Shown here one piece after another: positions 1-11,299 of a stretch of 64,000 bases of DNA. The DNA is from Haberlea rhodopensis. Lineage: Eukaryota; Streptophyta; Magnoliopsida; Lamiales; Gesneriaceae. The notes beneath the pieces are model-generated. The model was not told where the DNA came from and searched no databases. It saw nothing but the letters and a program-made list of their open reading frames with translations. Every line of letters starts with the position of its first letter. The stretch's first letter is position 1. The stretch spans positions 5,984,886-6,048,885 of the forward strand of contig CAJQUN010000015.1 of the NCBI GenBank assembly GCA_907163345.1, given 5' to 3'. Made by a program: the position numbers and the translations under genes.

Positions 1-1
1 A

Positions 2-157
2 ATTTATTTAAAACTCGGAGAAGATAAGTGGTATCGGAAAATTTATCAAGGATTCATTTACAAAGGACTCACTTTGTTCCCGGCTACACACTTTTTAGAT
101 ATTTTTGGTACCCTCATAATTGATGTTATCACTGCCTTTTATGGTGTATATTTTTGA
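2..157 (+). CDS. C-terminal end of an unrecognised protein (partial)
   Basis: The window opens inside a reading frame of 51 sense codons that runs from base 2 to a TGA at 155-157. The peptide looks protein-like: a charged segment with YLKLGEDKWYRKIYQG, then a hydrophobic tail with FPATHFLDIFGTLIIDV. It ends in a mostly non-polar stretch that could be a membrane segment. I do not recognise the family. The composition contrasts with the following 1.7 kb, which is AT-rich and full of stops, so this may be the last exon of a host gene that starts to the left of the window. A chance open frame of this length cannot be excluded. Confidence 0.35.
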   Translation: MYLKLGEDKWYRKIYQGFIYKGLTLFPATHFLDIFGTLIIDVITAFYGVYF

Positions 158-1931
158 ATAAAAAATGAGATTTGGAATTGGATTTGGAAGTCCTTTTAGT
201 ATTTGGTAAAAATTTAAAAAATATTTAATAATTGGATTTGACGCTTAAAAATAATATTATTTGATACTAAAAATATATATATTACTTGTTTTAAAAAAAA
301 AATTCTTATTAATAATATTTATCTAGATATTCATATATCTAGATGAAAAAATATATTTAAACAGAGCAAGAAAAGCTAATTTTTTATTAAATAGTTTTTG
401 AAGAACTGAAAAAAACAAAGTTCATCAAGATGAAATTTAGAGAAAATTGCCAAATTTTGATAAATTAGAATGTAGTTTTAAATTAATGATGTTTTTAAGT
501 GAAAGAAATAATTTATAGAGTTTTTTTTAAAAAAATAAAAAATTAACTGATTTTAAATAAACCAATTAATAATTAGACTTTTAAGAAAATGATATTTTAT
601 TAAATTTGAAAAGTAACCTAAAAATTTACGAGTAAGTTATACAAATTAATATTAAAATATATTTTATTTTCTTATAACTTAAATCTATTGAAATCATTTC
701 AATTTTGTAGAAATTTCTCATTTTGTTAAATCAAATCATATCAAATACTAATTTCATATTGAAATCTCATCTTTTCAAATATTCAAATGAAATTTGTAAT
801 TTCAAATACCCTCAAATCCGGTTTATGTGATGCTACTCTTAAGAACAATGTCCTTATTAACAAAAAGCGAACCATTATGAGTTGCATAACAGTACATGAA
901 AAACTACATAATTTTTTTTTTTAACAAATACTGAAAATACGAATCGGCCTACTGCTATTTACAATATATCACAAAATAGATACTTTAAAAAAATTAAAAT
1001 GCCATTTTTTAAAAAAACAAAATAATATTAACGATTTACCCAAAAACAAATAATTGCTGCCGTGTATTTCTATCACTGTAGTGAATTTATCGTAAATCAT
1101 GTTTCGATTATTTCCGAATGTAGTGCGAAATAAGCTCTCCACATTGGGAATTTGTATCTGACACCACGATGTCAGATCCAACGACCTCAATTGATTTAGG
1201 GCTGACGATCGAAGGCAAATTGAATTTCTAGATAAAAGTTTTTGCGAAATTACGTAATTTGCTTCTAATTTAATCGTAATTTAAATTTAAATGATCTGAT
1301 AAGAATTCGATTAGTCATAAATGCAATTTGAATCGTGAGTGCTAAACTCGACCCATACAATCCAATATCATCAAATCAAGTGATTAAACTTTAATATTGA
1401 TTGAGCTCTATCCATTAAAAATATGATATTAACTCGCTGGACATATATTTGTTTAGAGCATATGTTAAATTAAAAATAATATGTATTACTTACAATATAA
1501 TGAGACTTAATGTTACACATATATTTGTGTAGAGCATAAGCATAACTCGCTGGACGCACACATATAACCTTGTTTAGCAAATTTGGAAAAAAAGATAATA
1601 TTACAAACCGAACCCCGATTTCATTGGTGTTATCTTCTTCCAAATTTGCTAAACAAGACTATCTTTTTTCATTGAACCGCGACTTCAACGGTTTGTAACA
1701 TTATTTTTTCCAAATTTGTTAAACAAGGTTTCTTTAACTAAAGATTGGTGTGCACAAAATGTTATTTGAAGCGCAAAAAAAACCCATAAAAACCCACGAT
1801 CAGAATGAATTAGAAATCAATTCACAAACAAACAATCATGATGTATGTCCTCAATAAATTAAAGAAAAATTTCAAAAAAAATGCAGTTATAAATCCCGGT
1901 AGCAGCTATTCAAAAGAAGATGAGGGTTGAA
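158..1931. other. AT-rich intergenic sequence
   Basis: About 1.8 kb of AT-rich DNA with homopolymer runs and no convincing coding frame on either strand. It holds a foldback repeat (1568-1728) and two short direct repeats containing AACTCGCTGGAC near 1432 and 1546. I see nothing else in it. Confidence 0.6.
1568..1728. repeat. Imperfect foldback (inverted repeat)
   Basis: The arm at 1568-1610 (starts CCTTGTTTAGCAAATTTGG, ends ATTACAAACCG) is matched in reverse complement at 1689-1728 (starts CGGTTTGTAAC, ends AAATTTGTTAAACAAGG). A third, partial arm copy lies between them at about 1638-1657. The transcript of either strand would fold into a hairpin of roughly 40 pairs. It could be a short MITE-like element or a small-RNA source. 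No flanking duplication was established. Confidence 0.6.
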
Positions 1932-2765
1932 TAAAACATAGGTATTTTAGGAATAAAAAATGGACTAATTAGGTAATAGGCCTTGGACCAACCAACTACG
2001 GCATCGGGCTTAAGCATATGGGCTTCTAGATCATAAGGTGAAACTACTTTTGTGGCCTGTAAAGCTCTCTCCCCTTTCAAGTTTCGAACACATTTAAGAT
2101 ACGATGCACGGACACTAATACAATGATACTGACACGACATGATATAGAGACGTCGACACAAATTTTCAAAACTTTGAGGATACGACACGGCTGAGACATG
2201 TATTTTATTTTTATATATATTATAAATGTATTATATTACAAAATAATAAAATTCACATTTTTTAAATTCTAAAAACATGTAAAAGTAACAAAAATATTCT
2301 TATCAAATTCAAGAAGCATATAAATAAATGCATGTCATTGAAATCATCATAGTATCATACTAACACCAACACTTATTACTTCAATTAACATTTTAGCCAA
2401 AAACTTTTTAAATCATATAATTAACCCCACACGCCCATCGGTCGTGTCCGATACGGGTGTCCGACTTTGAGGCGAGTGTCACACGGGTATCTGATTTGAT
2501 TTAAAAAAAATTTAGGACATGCGCGTGTTCGACACGTGTTTGAGGAGTGTCTGAGAAATGTCGGTGTCCTAGAAGTTTCCGACACTGCAGCGAATAATTG
2601 TTAGGAGTGTATGGGGTTTGGGGCTATTGTTTAGATCTGAAAAGTGATGTCAAATGTCCAATTTTTGTCCAAATAAGTTCCTTATATAGTGGAGGAGGAA
2701 TCCATCATCTTGTAGGACACAAACTCTAAAAAAAAAAAGAATCAAATCCCGAAATTCAGCAACTG
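1932..2765. repeat. Tandem duplication copy 1, proximal part
   Basis: This segment aligns by eye with 14588-15420, beginning with the shared TTAGGAATAAAAAATGG and continuing through GGACCAACCAACTACGGC, GGCTTCTAGATCAT and CCTTATATAGTGGAGG. Small indels and substitutions distinguish the copies. It contains a stretch rich in GTGTCCGA/CGACACG words (about 2440-2590). The copy is interrupted at 2770 by the Athila element and continues at 14246. Confidence 0.8.
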
Positions 2766-2770
2766 ACGAT
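2766..2770. repeat. Athila target-site duplication (left), ACGAT
   Basis: ACGAT directly precedes the element and is repeated exactly at 14241-14245 directly after it. Five bases is the usual target duplication of Ty3/gypsy integrases. Confidence 0.92.
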
Positions 2771-4286
2771 TGATTGCTTTTATTTTAAACAATTATTTTT
2801 CCAGTGTAGCGATTATACCGCAAGTACACGGTGTCAAGTTTTAGTATAGTGATTTAGAAATAGGGATGTCGTACCAACAGGGACTAACGTATAAATACCA
2901 AGTAAAATTAGAAAAATTATATTTAGCCTAGGAAATATATGAATAATTATCTAATTAAACTCAAAAACTTAAAAATTCAAAACTAAATCAACTCTTTTGA
3001 AGATGCGAAGGAATTCCACTCGAGAAATTTATCAAGATGTCTGTTCAATTGTGTTATTGTCAATGATTTGTTTGTAAAAACAATTAATAACCAATTAATT
3101 ATGAAGGTGACGGATTCCCTAATATAATCAATATACTTTCTCAAGCTATATTGAAACTAATATTGAATTGAAGCAAGTAACTATCGTTCACTTAAACCAA
3201 TTTAACATTGAATAAATCTCGATGAAAACCGTTAATTTTAAATCTTTCAATTCAAAGTGATCACATATGTGATTTAATCTCTCGATCTAAATCTTTAACA
3301 TACAACATGAATTATTATAGCGTATTATAATTTTATCTCTCGATCTCAATTATAATTCACAAATTCAATCAAAGTTAGCAATGCTTTGATAGCATTAAGA
3401 TTATAATTCATGCACAAAAGAATTAATCCACTCAAACAACATTCAAATTAATGACTCAATCACAATCTTCCCTAACCTTGATAAATTAAACTTAATTTAT
3501 ATTCAAATCAAACTAAAAAAGATGTATAATTGTTTCTCAACCTCATAAACATCAATAAATTCGAAAATCAAAATAACTAAAGCTTAGAAGTACGATAATG
3601 TAGGAGTCGAATCCGTGCGTTGAACGTTACTTCTTCCCTTGCTTCCTTCCTTGCACTTCAAAGGCCTTTTCTCTAAATTTATATGGTTGTTGGAGGATGA
3701 AAGGAGGCTGATATATGGTGTATGATATGATATTGGTTCTCTTGAATTCGTGCCCTAGGTCCCTTATTTATAGAAGATGAGGTGGATGGAAGTGTTCCAA
3801 ATATATCAAACTCAATCAAGTCTTTTTTTTTTAAAATTATGTTGCTCGATCGATCGGTACAATTGTCTCGATCGATCGAGCCTTCTCTTTTCTCGTCCAG
3901 GAATTCTTCTGCCTCGCTCGATCGATCGAGCATAATCTTCCGATCGATCGAGCATTCTTCAATCTCGCTTGTTAAGTTTCTGCCATGCTCGATCGATCGA
4001 GCATAATCTTCCGATCGATCGAGATTCTCTTTTTCTTGTTGGCCAAAACTCTGTCTCCTTCGATCGATCGCGCTCCACTACCGATCGATCGGTTATGTCA
4101 GAATTCAAATTCTTCAATTCTTGCCTCGGTTTGATCCGTTTTCTTCCTTCTAGCTTAATTCTTCCACTTTCCACCTAGATTCCTGAAATAACCAAATAAA
4201 TACCAAAAAGCGTAACATCATCCCGAAATCTACACGAAAATATATACATATCATTGCAAAAATACACGTAATATTCAACATTATCA
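2771..4286 (-). repeat. Athila 3' LTR
   Basis: This 1516-bp direct repeat of 12727-14240 lies in the same orientation, with only scattered differences by eye. In element orientation it starts TGATAATGTTGAATATTACG, next to a polypurine tract, and ends AAAAGCAATCA. Open frames seen on both strands around 3679-4178 arise from the palindromic GATCGATC array and are not genes. Confidence 0.95.
3844..4095. repeat. Array of CGATCGATCG palindromes in the 3' LTR
   Basis: Eight copies of the ten-base palindrome CGATCGATCG occur within about 250 bp, mostly as CTCGATCGATCGAG with 15-40 bp spacers containing CTTTTTCT- or AATCTTC-type words. The 5' LTR keeps the same array (about 13799-14047) with seven intact copies and one mutated to CTATCGATCG. 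The position inside the LTR suggests a regulatory or structural role for the element; this is inference. Confidence 0.85.
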
Positions 4287-4298
4287 ACTCCCCCAAAC
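4287..4298 (-). promoter_or_regulatory. Athila polypurine tract
   Basis: On the minus strand GTTTGGGGGAGT directly precedes the TGATAATG start of the 3' LTR. This is the expected site for plus-strand primer generation during reverse transcription. Confidence 0.88.
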
Positions 4299-5850
4299 TT
4301 AGACTTGATCGTCCTCGAGCAAGCATTAAGATCAAAATGCAAAGTTCATCATCAATACTTTAAATGAATTAACTTAGCAACTCAAATGTAAAATCTCAGA
4401 AATCCCACTAACACATCAATCATAAGTAAATCCAAAAATCAACAAGAAGTGTTTTCTCCTAAGCCAAGCAATATATCGCAAAATCGGAACGTGCGTGTGT
4501 GTTAATGTCAATCTTGAGTTTCATATATACTTTTAGGATCAAATAATGCTATTAAACTCAAAGTCAAGATTACTATTAAACACTCCATAAGCCTACTTTT
4601 CAAACACTTCTCCACTAATGTAATTATTCCCTAGACTTGGATCAATAGGTCTTTTAAAGCTTGTAATGTTAGGCCTATGTTTTTGGCTTCAAAGAAAAGA
4701 TAGGGTAACACAAAGTATAATCATGTAAAATTCAAATTTTTAGCACAACTTGAGCTTCTCTTCTTTTTCTTTTAGCCTTGGCCACTTTGGGTCTTATTTA
4801 GTCACTTTTTTTTTCGAGGCTTTATATCTATCATTTTCTTTTCTCATTCATCATTTTTTTTCAATAATAAGCTCATCAAAATATAGCAATTTATGTGCAT
4901 CTAATGAGATTCATTATACTCCCTTTAGGTAAGGATGAATTCTTTCAATTTAAGCTTATAAAGGTGGGTATAATGAGTTGCCAAAAAAAAATTGTTGAAT
5001 GAGGGCTAATAGTATGTTAAATATACTCCATTCCTTTTCAATTAGGCTCAAATTGGGATACTAGATATTGATATATACATGGTAAGCTTGAAAAGCTCAA
5101 ACGTTCCAAAGATCGCCTAAATGTCGAAGTCAATTTCCTAATTATAAAATTTCGCCTCAAAGTGTCCTCAAATAGGTTCTAGAGTGATTTAAGATCCTCA
5201 AGACAAATCATAGTTAACAAAATTTTTCCAATAAATATTTCCCTCAATCATGACTCAAAAGTGCTCAAAATGTTCCTCAATTTTGAAATATTAACTCAAC
5301 CACAGATATTCACAAACAAGTCAAAAATCTTCAAGACTTTAGTTGAGATGGGGATTAATATCATCATGCAATACCGTTGCAGGTCTAATTCATTATTTCT
5401 TAATGATGAACTAAATTTTCAAAATAATATTTTTTTATGTGTCCAAAAACAATCTAATCTAATGATAGACTAGTCATGCAAGGTAAGTAACAAGAGAAAA
5501 CAGCAGATACCAGTAAACATCCCCCAAACTTAGTACATGCATTGCCCTCAATGTATAGTAAACAATAAGCACACAAGCAAAACACATACCTCGACGACGA
5601 TCGTCAATGATCATCGTCCTCATCATGCTCCGGTGGGGGTACTGGATAGTAATTAAAAAAAACAAAAAATGAAAAGATGAACTTAAAAAAACAATCAGGA
5701 GATAGAGAGAAGAAAGTTCTTAATTTATAATCCCAAGCTGGACTGTCACCTCCTTTTTCTTAGTTATCAAGATAACAGATAGAGGCTAACATCTCGCCTT
5801 TTCTCATTTATGTGGTAGTGCTTCAACAGCTGCCCATTTACTATAAATGC
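4299..5850 (-). other. Athila 3' internal region, no env frame
   Basis: This 1.55-kb AT-rich stretch lies between the integrase and the polypurine tract. At its upstream end (about 5815-5850) the minus-strand frame resumes the integrase tail after the solo LTR, with the residues VNGQLLKHYH. Beyond that I find only short, interrupted frames. A second polypurine-like word, AAGTTTGGGGGAT on the minus strand, lies at about 5520-5533. Envelope-like ORFs known from some Athila elements are not recognisable here. Confidence 0.65.
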
Positions 5851-7327
5851 TGTAAGTAATCGTCAAAGCATACAACGCAGCGGAATAAAATTTTGGATTA
5901 CTAAACCGCGGATCTATACATAGGTTATCATATCGGATAAAGGATTTACGAAGGTCTCACCCTTGTAGCGTGTTTGAACAGATTCCACGGAGCTGCACCA
6001 CGTCCAACGCCTCCTCCGAGTCACTAGCAAAACTTGTCAAGTTTTGCCTCAACGGTATCCACACGATCAAATCGAACAAAAGGGGATAGTTTAAGAACAA
6101 GTTGCTAGACCAAAAACCACACTTGATTCACAATCAAATGATGGCACAAAGTCACCAAGAACCACACGGCTATGAAGAGGCCGAGAGCTCAAGATGGTGC
6201 GGCGGCCGAGAGCCTCTTTGGTGCTAGGTTTTATGATATGATGTGTTAATCTAATTAAACACCTTGTTAACAAATTATATATGATTAATTAAAGGCTTTC
6301 ATAAAGCCTCATGGGCTTAAGCCCATGATTTTAATTTAATCCTTATAATTATTATTAATTAAGACTCTTCTTAATTATTTAATTCATCCAATGAATTTAA
6401 TTCTCTTTCTCGATTTAATCTTTTGTGCGACCCGATAGGATCTTGTAATGTTGGCAGTGACATAAAATCTCATTTTACGTTACAAGCAAGGAACGGTGTC
6501 TAGCAACACATCGAGGCTACCCAAATTACAAGAATGTCAATGACTCGACATAACCTTTAGAACTTGTGATAATATTAACCATGTAACTTAATCCCTTTGT
6601 CCTTTGTGTTTAGATTGAACACGAGTCATGGAATAGTCATACTCGTATATCCAATCTTTATTTCTTGATCCCCAAGTAGAACTAGAATAAACGAATAAGC
6701 TCGATATCTCATATCGACTCATTCGAGCATGGCCATGCTTTTTAGTTCTCACTTGATCAAGGGCCAAACACATCTCCTGTTATATAGGAGGGACAAATCA
6801 TATCTCGATCAGTCAACATCCCTCTACATAATTCGTAGTGTATCCAATAGTTGCCTTTATAGTTTACCCTGTTACGGGTAACGTTTGACAATATCAAGAT
6901 ACATAACTCCTTATGTTGGGATCTCTGATGATCACAAGTCGTAAGGATAACATACATTATTATCACTATGAGAATTGCATATGACGATCATATAACTATC
7001 CATGTTGCATTCTCATGGTGGGTCTGTCCAGTACATCGTTCTCTAACATGTACCAATGTGTTGATTTGATATCTCATATCAATGAACAATTCATCAATCA
7101 ACACATACTAGTCTCTACGTATTATCATTATCCATATTCATGATAATACTTGACTAGGGACATCTTTAAGAATAATACAATATTATTCTAAGGACATTAA
7201 CATATATATTAATTCACATTGCACAGTTAAAAGAATAATATATAATAATGAATTGCCATTCATAAAATCATAAACATTGTATGTCAAAACAATCATCTAA
7301 TAATTTGTCTTAGGGCATATCCCAACA
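5851..7327 (-). mobile_element. Solo LTR of an Angela-type copia element
   Basis: This 1477-bp segment matches, in reverse orientation, the LTRs of the Angela element at 45390-46846 and 63150-64000. In element orientation it begins TGTTGGGATATGCCCTAAGAC and ends GATTACTTACA. It is flanked by AATGC (5846-5850) and AATGT (7328-7332), a five-base target duplication with one later change. No internal copia sequence lies beside it, so it is what remains after LTR-LTR recombination. It interrupts the C-terminal integrase module of the Athila element, whose reading frame is recognisable on both sides. Confidence 0.92.
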
Positions 7328-8481
7328 AATGTTCCCTTATTGGGTTCGGTAATTTCAATAGCGCCTGATGGGTTTACCTTGGAGACTGTGAATGGTCTAG
7401 ACCAACGAGAACGTATTTTACCTAGAAAGAGTCGCAGTCTGGAGTTGAACAAGAGTATTGTATCTCCTACATTGAATTCCCTCATTTGTATATGAGAATC
7501 ATGCCACTTCTTGATTTTGTCTTTGTAAATCTTGGCATTCTCATATGCTTGATTCCTAAATTCCTCTATTCATTTAGCTGTAAAAGACGTTTTTCACCTG
7601 CAACATGACAATCAAAGTTTAGCCATTTAATAGCCCAATATGCTTTATACTCAAGTTCAACTGGTAGGTGACATGCCTTACCAAATACCAACCTATAAGG
7701 TGAGGTGCCAATAGGTGTCTTAAAAGCAGTCCGATAAGCCCATAAGGCATCATCTAAGCGTAAGGACCAATCCTTCCGGCTTAGAGTCACTGCTTTTTCT
7801 AAAATACGTTTCAACTCTCGGTTTGAAACTTCTACTTGTCCGCTGGTTTGTGGGTGGTAAGGTGAAGACACTTTATGGATGACACTATATTTACTTAAAA
7901 GATTTTCAAATTGTTTGTTGCGAAAATGAGTGCCCCCATCACTAATAATTGCTCGAGGGGTGCCAAAACGAGTAAAAAATTTTCTTTTCAAAAATTGCAC
8001 CACCACTCGAGCATCATTTGTGCGTAAAGCTTCCGCTTCAACCCACTTTGACACATAATCCACTGCGACAAGTATGTATTTGTTTGAACATGAACTTGGG
8101 AAAGGTCCCATAAAATCTATTCCCCACACATCAAAAAGCTCGCATTCAAGAATATTATTTAAGGGCAATTCATTTCTCCTAGAGATATTACCGACCATTT
8201 GACATCTATCACATGTGGAAACATACCTGAATGCATCCTTAAACAACGTTGGTCAATAGAAGCCAGAGTCAAGTACCTTAGCAGCTGTTTTATTTGGGCC
8301 AAAATGCCCACCTATCTCTCCACCGTGGCACCGCTTCAGCAGCTGTTTTATTTGGGCCAAAATGCCCACCTATCTCTCCACCGTGGCACCGCTTCAAGAT
8401 AGATTGCATATCCCCTTCGGGGATACATCTCCTTATAATGTTATCTGCACAGACTTTGAACAAATAGGGCTCCTCCCACAT
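7328..8481 (-). pseudogene. Athila integrase (zinc-binding, core and GPY-type tail), broken
   Basis: Enzyme role: inserting retrotransposon cDNA into the genome. The N-terminal zinc-binding part (CIPEGDM, HGGEIGGHFGPNKTA) lies at about 8290-8440. It is split by a 58-bp tandem duplication that shifts the frame. The catalytic core is open from 8246 to 7566. It keeps all three acidic positions of the DD35E triad: GIDFMGPF, ISDGGTHF and SNRELKRILEK. The tail at 7485-7328 carries FNVGDTILLFNSRL and KIRSRWSRPF, the chromodomain-less C-terminal module. It ends at the solo LTR in GAIEITEPNKGTF. The core still looks conserved although the gene as a whole cannot be translated. Confidence 0.92.
8281..8396. 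repeat. 58-bp tandem duplication in the integrase zinc-binding region
   Basis: The block 8281-8338, beginning GCAGCTGTTTTATTTGGGCC, is repeated directly at 8339-8396 with no evident difference. Because 58 is not a multiple of three, the duplication shifts the integrase frame. The near identity implies a recent slippage event or an assembly artefact. Confidence 0.93.
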
Positions 8482-10364
8482 AAGATGTTTAACCTCAGGA
8501 AAAAAAATTTCTTTTGATAAAAAGATAGATTTTGTAGGAGGATACCACTAGCAATATAATTCGCATAATCTGCATACCACGGTAAAATGTCAGCGTTAAA
8601 CAATTGCTCATCAGGAAATTTCTCATTAATTTCTTCTACCTCACTTTCAATTGTATCCTCTCCATTGTCTATTCGAGACAAATGATCTGCGACCACATTC
8701 TCTACACTCTTTTATCTCTTATCTCCAAGTCAAATTGTTGCAACAACAATATCCACCTAATTAAGCGTGGTTTGGCATATTTCTTTGCAAGTAAGTACTT
8801 AAGTGCAGCATGATCGTTGTACACAATAACTTTAGCAAGACATAGAAAGAAGTGAAACTTATCGAATGCAAAAACTATGGCTAGAAGCTCTTTTTCAATA
8901 CTGGCATAATTCATTGGTGCTTCATTCAAAGTGCTACTAGCATAGTAGATGGTATGAAACACCTTGTTCCTCCTTTGGCCTAAAACTGCTCCTACCGCCG
9001 TGTCACTAGCATCGCACATCAGTTCAAAGGGTAACTCCCAATCGGGTGCTACCAAGACAGGTGTTGTTAACAGTTTCTCCTTGAGAATCTCGAATGCCTG
9101 CACACAATCAGCATTAAATTCATAAGGTGCATCTTTAGTTAATAGGTGAGATAAAGGTTTAGAAATTTTTGAGAAATCCTTAATGAATCGACGATAAAAT
9201 CCCGCATGGCCTAAAAAGCTTCGGATTCCTTTCACTGTTGTTGGTGGTGGCAATTGTTGTATCACTTGGATTTTTGCTCGGTCTACTTCAATACCCCTTT
9301 CGGATATCTTGTGTCCCAAGACTATACATTCTTTGACCATGAAGTGACACTTCTCCCAATTCAATACAAGATTCGTCTCCTCGCATCTTGTCAACACCAA
9401 ATCCAAGTTATATAACAGATATCAAATGAAGATCCAAAAACAGAGAAGTCATCCATGAATACTTCTAAGAATTTCTCTATCATGTCATGGAATATGGCTA
9501 CCATGCATCTTTGAAAAGTAGCAGGGGCATTACATAATCCAAATGGCATTCGTCTAAAGGCAAATGTACCATAAGGGCAAGTGAAAGTAGTTTTCTCTTG
9601 GTCCTCCGGTTGTAATAGTGATTTGGTTATACCCTGAATACCCATCTAGAAAGCAATAAAAGTCATAACCTGCTAATCTCTATACCATTTGATCAATGAA
9701 GGGAAGGGGAAAGTGATCTTTACGAGTTGATTCATTTAACCTCCTATAGTCAATGCACACTCTCCACCCCGTGACTGTTCTAGTAGATATCAATTCATTG
9801 TTCTCATTAGGACAACAGTAATGCCTCCTTTCTTTGGTACACATTGAATAGGACTTATCCATGAACTATCAGAGATTGGGTAGATAATAACTGCATCCAT
9901 TAGCTTAATGACCTCGGCTTTGACCACCTCTTGCATTTTGGATTGAGACGGCGTTGTGGTTGTACCACGGGCTTGAATGTGTCTTCCATCAGAATTTTAT
10001 GCATGCACACCAATGGACTAATTCCCTTAATATCTGTTATCTTCCATCCAAATGCCTTCTTGTGCTCCCTAAGGACTTTAAGAAGCTTCCCCTCGTTTTC
10101 ACCTATCAAAGATGAAGAAATAATGATTGGTAACGAATTTCCAGAATCTAAGAATACATACTTGAGATGAGATGGGAGAGGCTTTAGTTCGAGAGTGGGT
10201 GATTCTTCGATGGATGGCCGTTGAGGCTTAATGTCTCTTTTTCCTAACTCTCCAAGATTTTCAGTGGCTCGTTTCATGTAAGGAACGATGTTGTTCAAAT
10301 GAGCTATAATCTCAATTTCCTCCTTGTCATGTTGTTTATCGGCTTCCACAAGGTATGCTTCCAT
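8433..10364 (-). pseudogene. Athila reverse transcriptase and RNase H, broken
   Basis: Copies element RNA to DNA and degrades the RNA strand. In order on the minus strand: the pre-RT segment with FGWKITDIKGISPLVCMHKI (about 10140-10000); TRTVTGWRVCIDYRRLN and DHFPLPFIDQMV (9862-9680); TFAFRRMPFGLCNAPATFQR and the catalytic EVFMDDFSVFG (9645-9391), an F-x-DD variant usual in this lineage. RNase H follows at 9406-8702, with the connection FLGHAGFYRRFIKDFSKI, the catalytic MCDASDTAVGAVL, and NDHAALKYLL. ADHLSRIDNGED (about 8690-8660) leads into the integrase. At least four frame changes separate these blocks (near 9900, 9670, 9400 and 8700). Confidence 0.93.
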
Positions 10365-10957
10365 TTTTTCTCTTTGTATGTACCTTGCAACACATCAACA
10401 GCCAAGGCATCAATAATATCAATACTAAAACACATGGGCTCGTCGTGTGGGTGTTTAAGTGCTTTAAAGACATTAAACACAACTTGATCCTCCCCTACAC
10501 GGAGGATCAACTTCCCTTGTTGGACATCTATGATTGCCTTTCCCATTGCTAGGAACGGTCGGCCCAAAATCAGTGGTGTCTCCGTGTCCTCTTCCATATC
10601 TAGTACTAGAAAATCAACTGGGAAGATGAATTTGTCCACTTTGACTAATACGTCTTCAATGATTCCTCGGGGGTATGTGACAGATCTATCCGCCAATTGT
10701 AGTGAAACCTTTGTGGGTTTCGGCTCTCCTAGTCCCAACCTCCTGAAAATGGAAAAAGGCATCAAATTAATACTCGCACCCAAATCACACAATGATTTAG
10801 TAAATGAGACTGATCCTATAGTGCAAGGTATACTAAAACTCCCTGGGTCCTTTAACTTTGGAGGCATTTTGTTTTGCACAATTGCTGAGCACTCCTCCGT
10901 TAAGCTTACCGTTTCGTATTCGCCCAACTTTCGCTTGTTAGAGAGAATTTCCTTCAA
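10304..10957 (-). pseudogene. Athila aspartic protease domain
   Basis: Polyprotein-processing protease of the element, open for 217 codons. The catalytic motif reads CDLGASINLMP, a DLGAS variant typical of Athila-type proteases instead of DTGA. It is followed by PTKVSLQLADRSVTYPRGI, FPVDFLVLDMEED, and the C-terminal ILGRPFLAMGKAIIDV. The region between gag and this domain (about 10960-11400) has lost a continuous frame, so no gag-protease fusion can be translated now. Confidence 0.9.
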
Positions 10958-11299
10958 AACTTAGTATAACTAGGCATTTGAAGTAGAGCATCAGTGAATG
11001 GTATATTAATATGCAATTTCTTAAATACCTCAAGAAACTTACCAAATTCCAGCGTCAATTTTAGCTCTTTTTAATGCAGCGGGAAATGGGGGAGGAATTA
11101 CTACCTTATCATTGTGTGTGATTGGTGTGGTGTTGGAATTTTTACCTTTTTCGGTTACCTTTTCCTCGGTCTTACCCTTGTCTTCAGTGGTGGTTTCACA
11201 ACTTTCTTTGCTTCAGTCTGTGTCCTTAGCTCTTTTCCATTCCTTAGTGCTATGACATTTGCTTGCTCCTTTGGTTTTATCACTGTATTACTTGGTAGT

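Noticed and set aside
3679..4178. Overlapping frames on both strands with repeated LDRSS / SIDRA residues
   Set aside because: They arise from the CGATCGATCG palindromes inside the Athila LTR, which read open in several frames. The same occurs at 13701-14133.
4287..5850. Envelope gene of the Athila element
   Set aside because: Some Athila elements carry one here, but this interval has only short interrupted frames with no signal peptide or membrane helix.
10355..10964. Plus-strand frames over the protease region
   Set aside because: Antisense shadows of the Athila protease, which shows the DLGAS motif on the minus strand.
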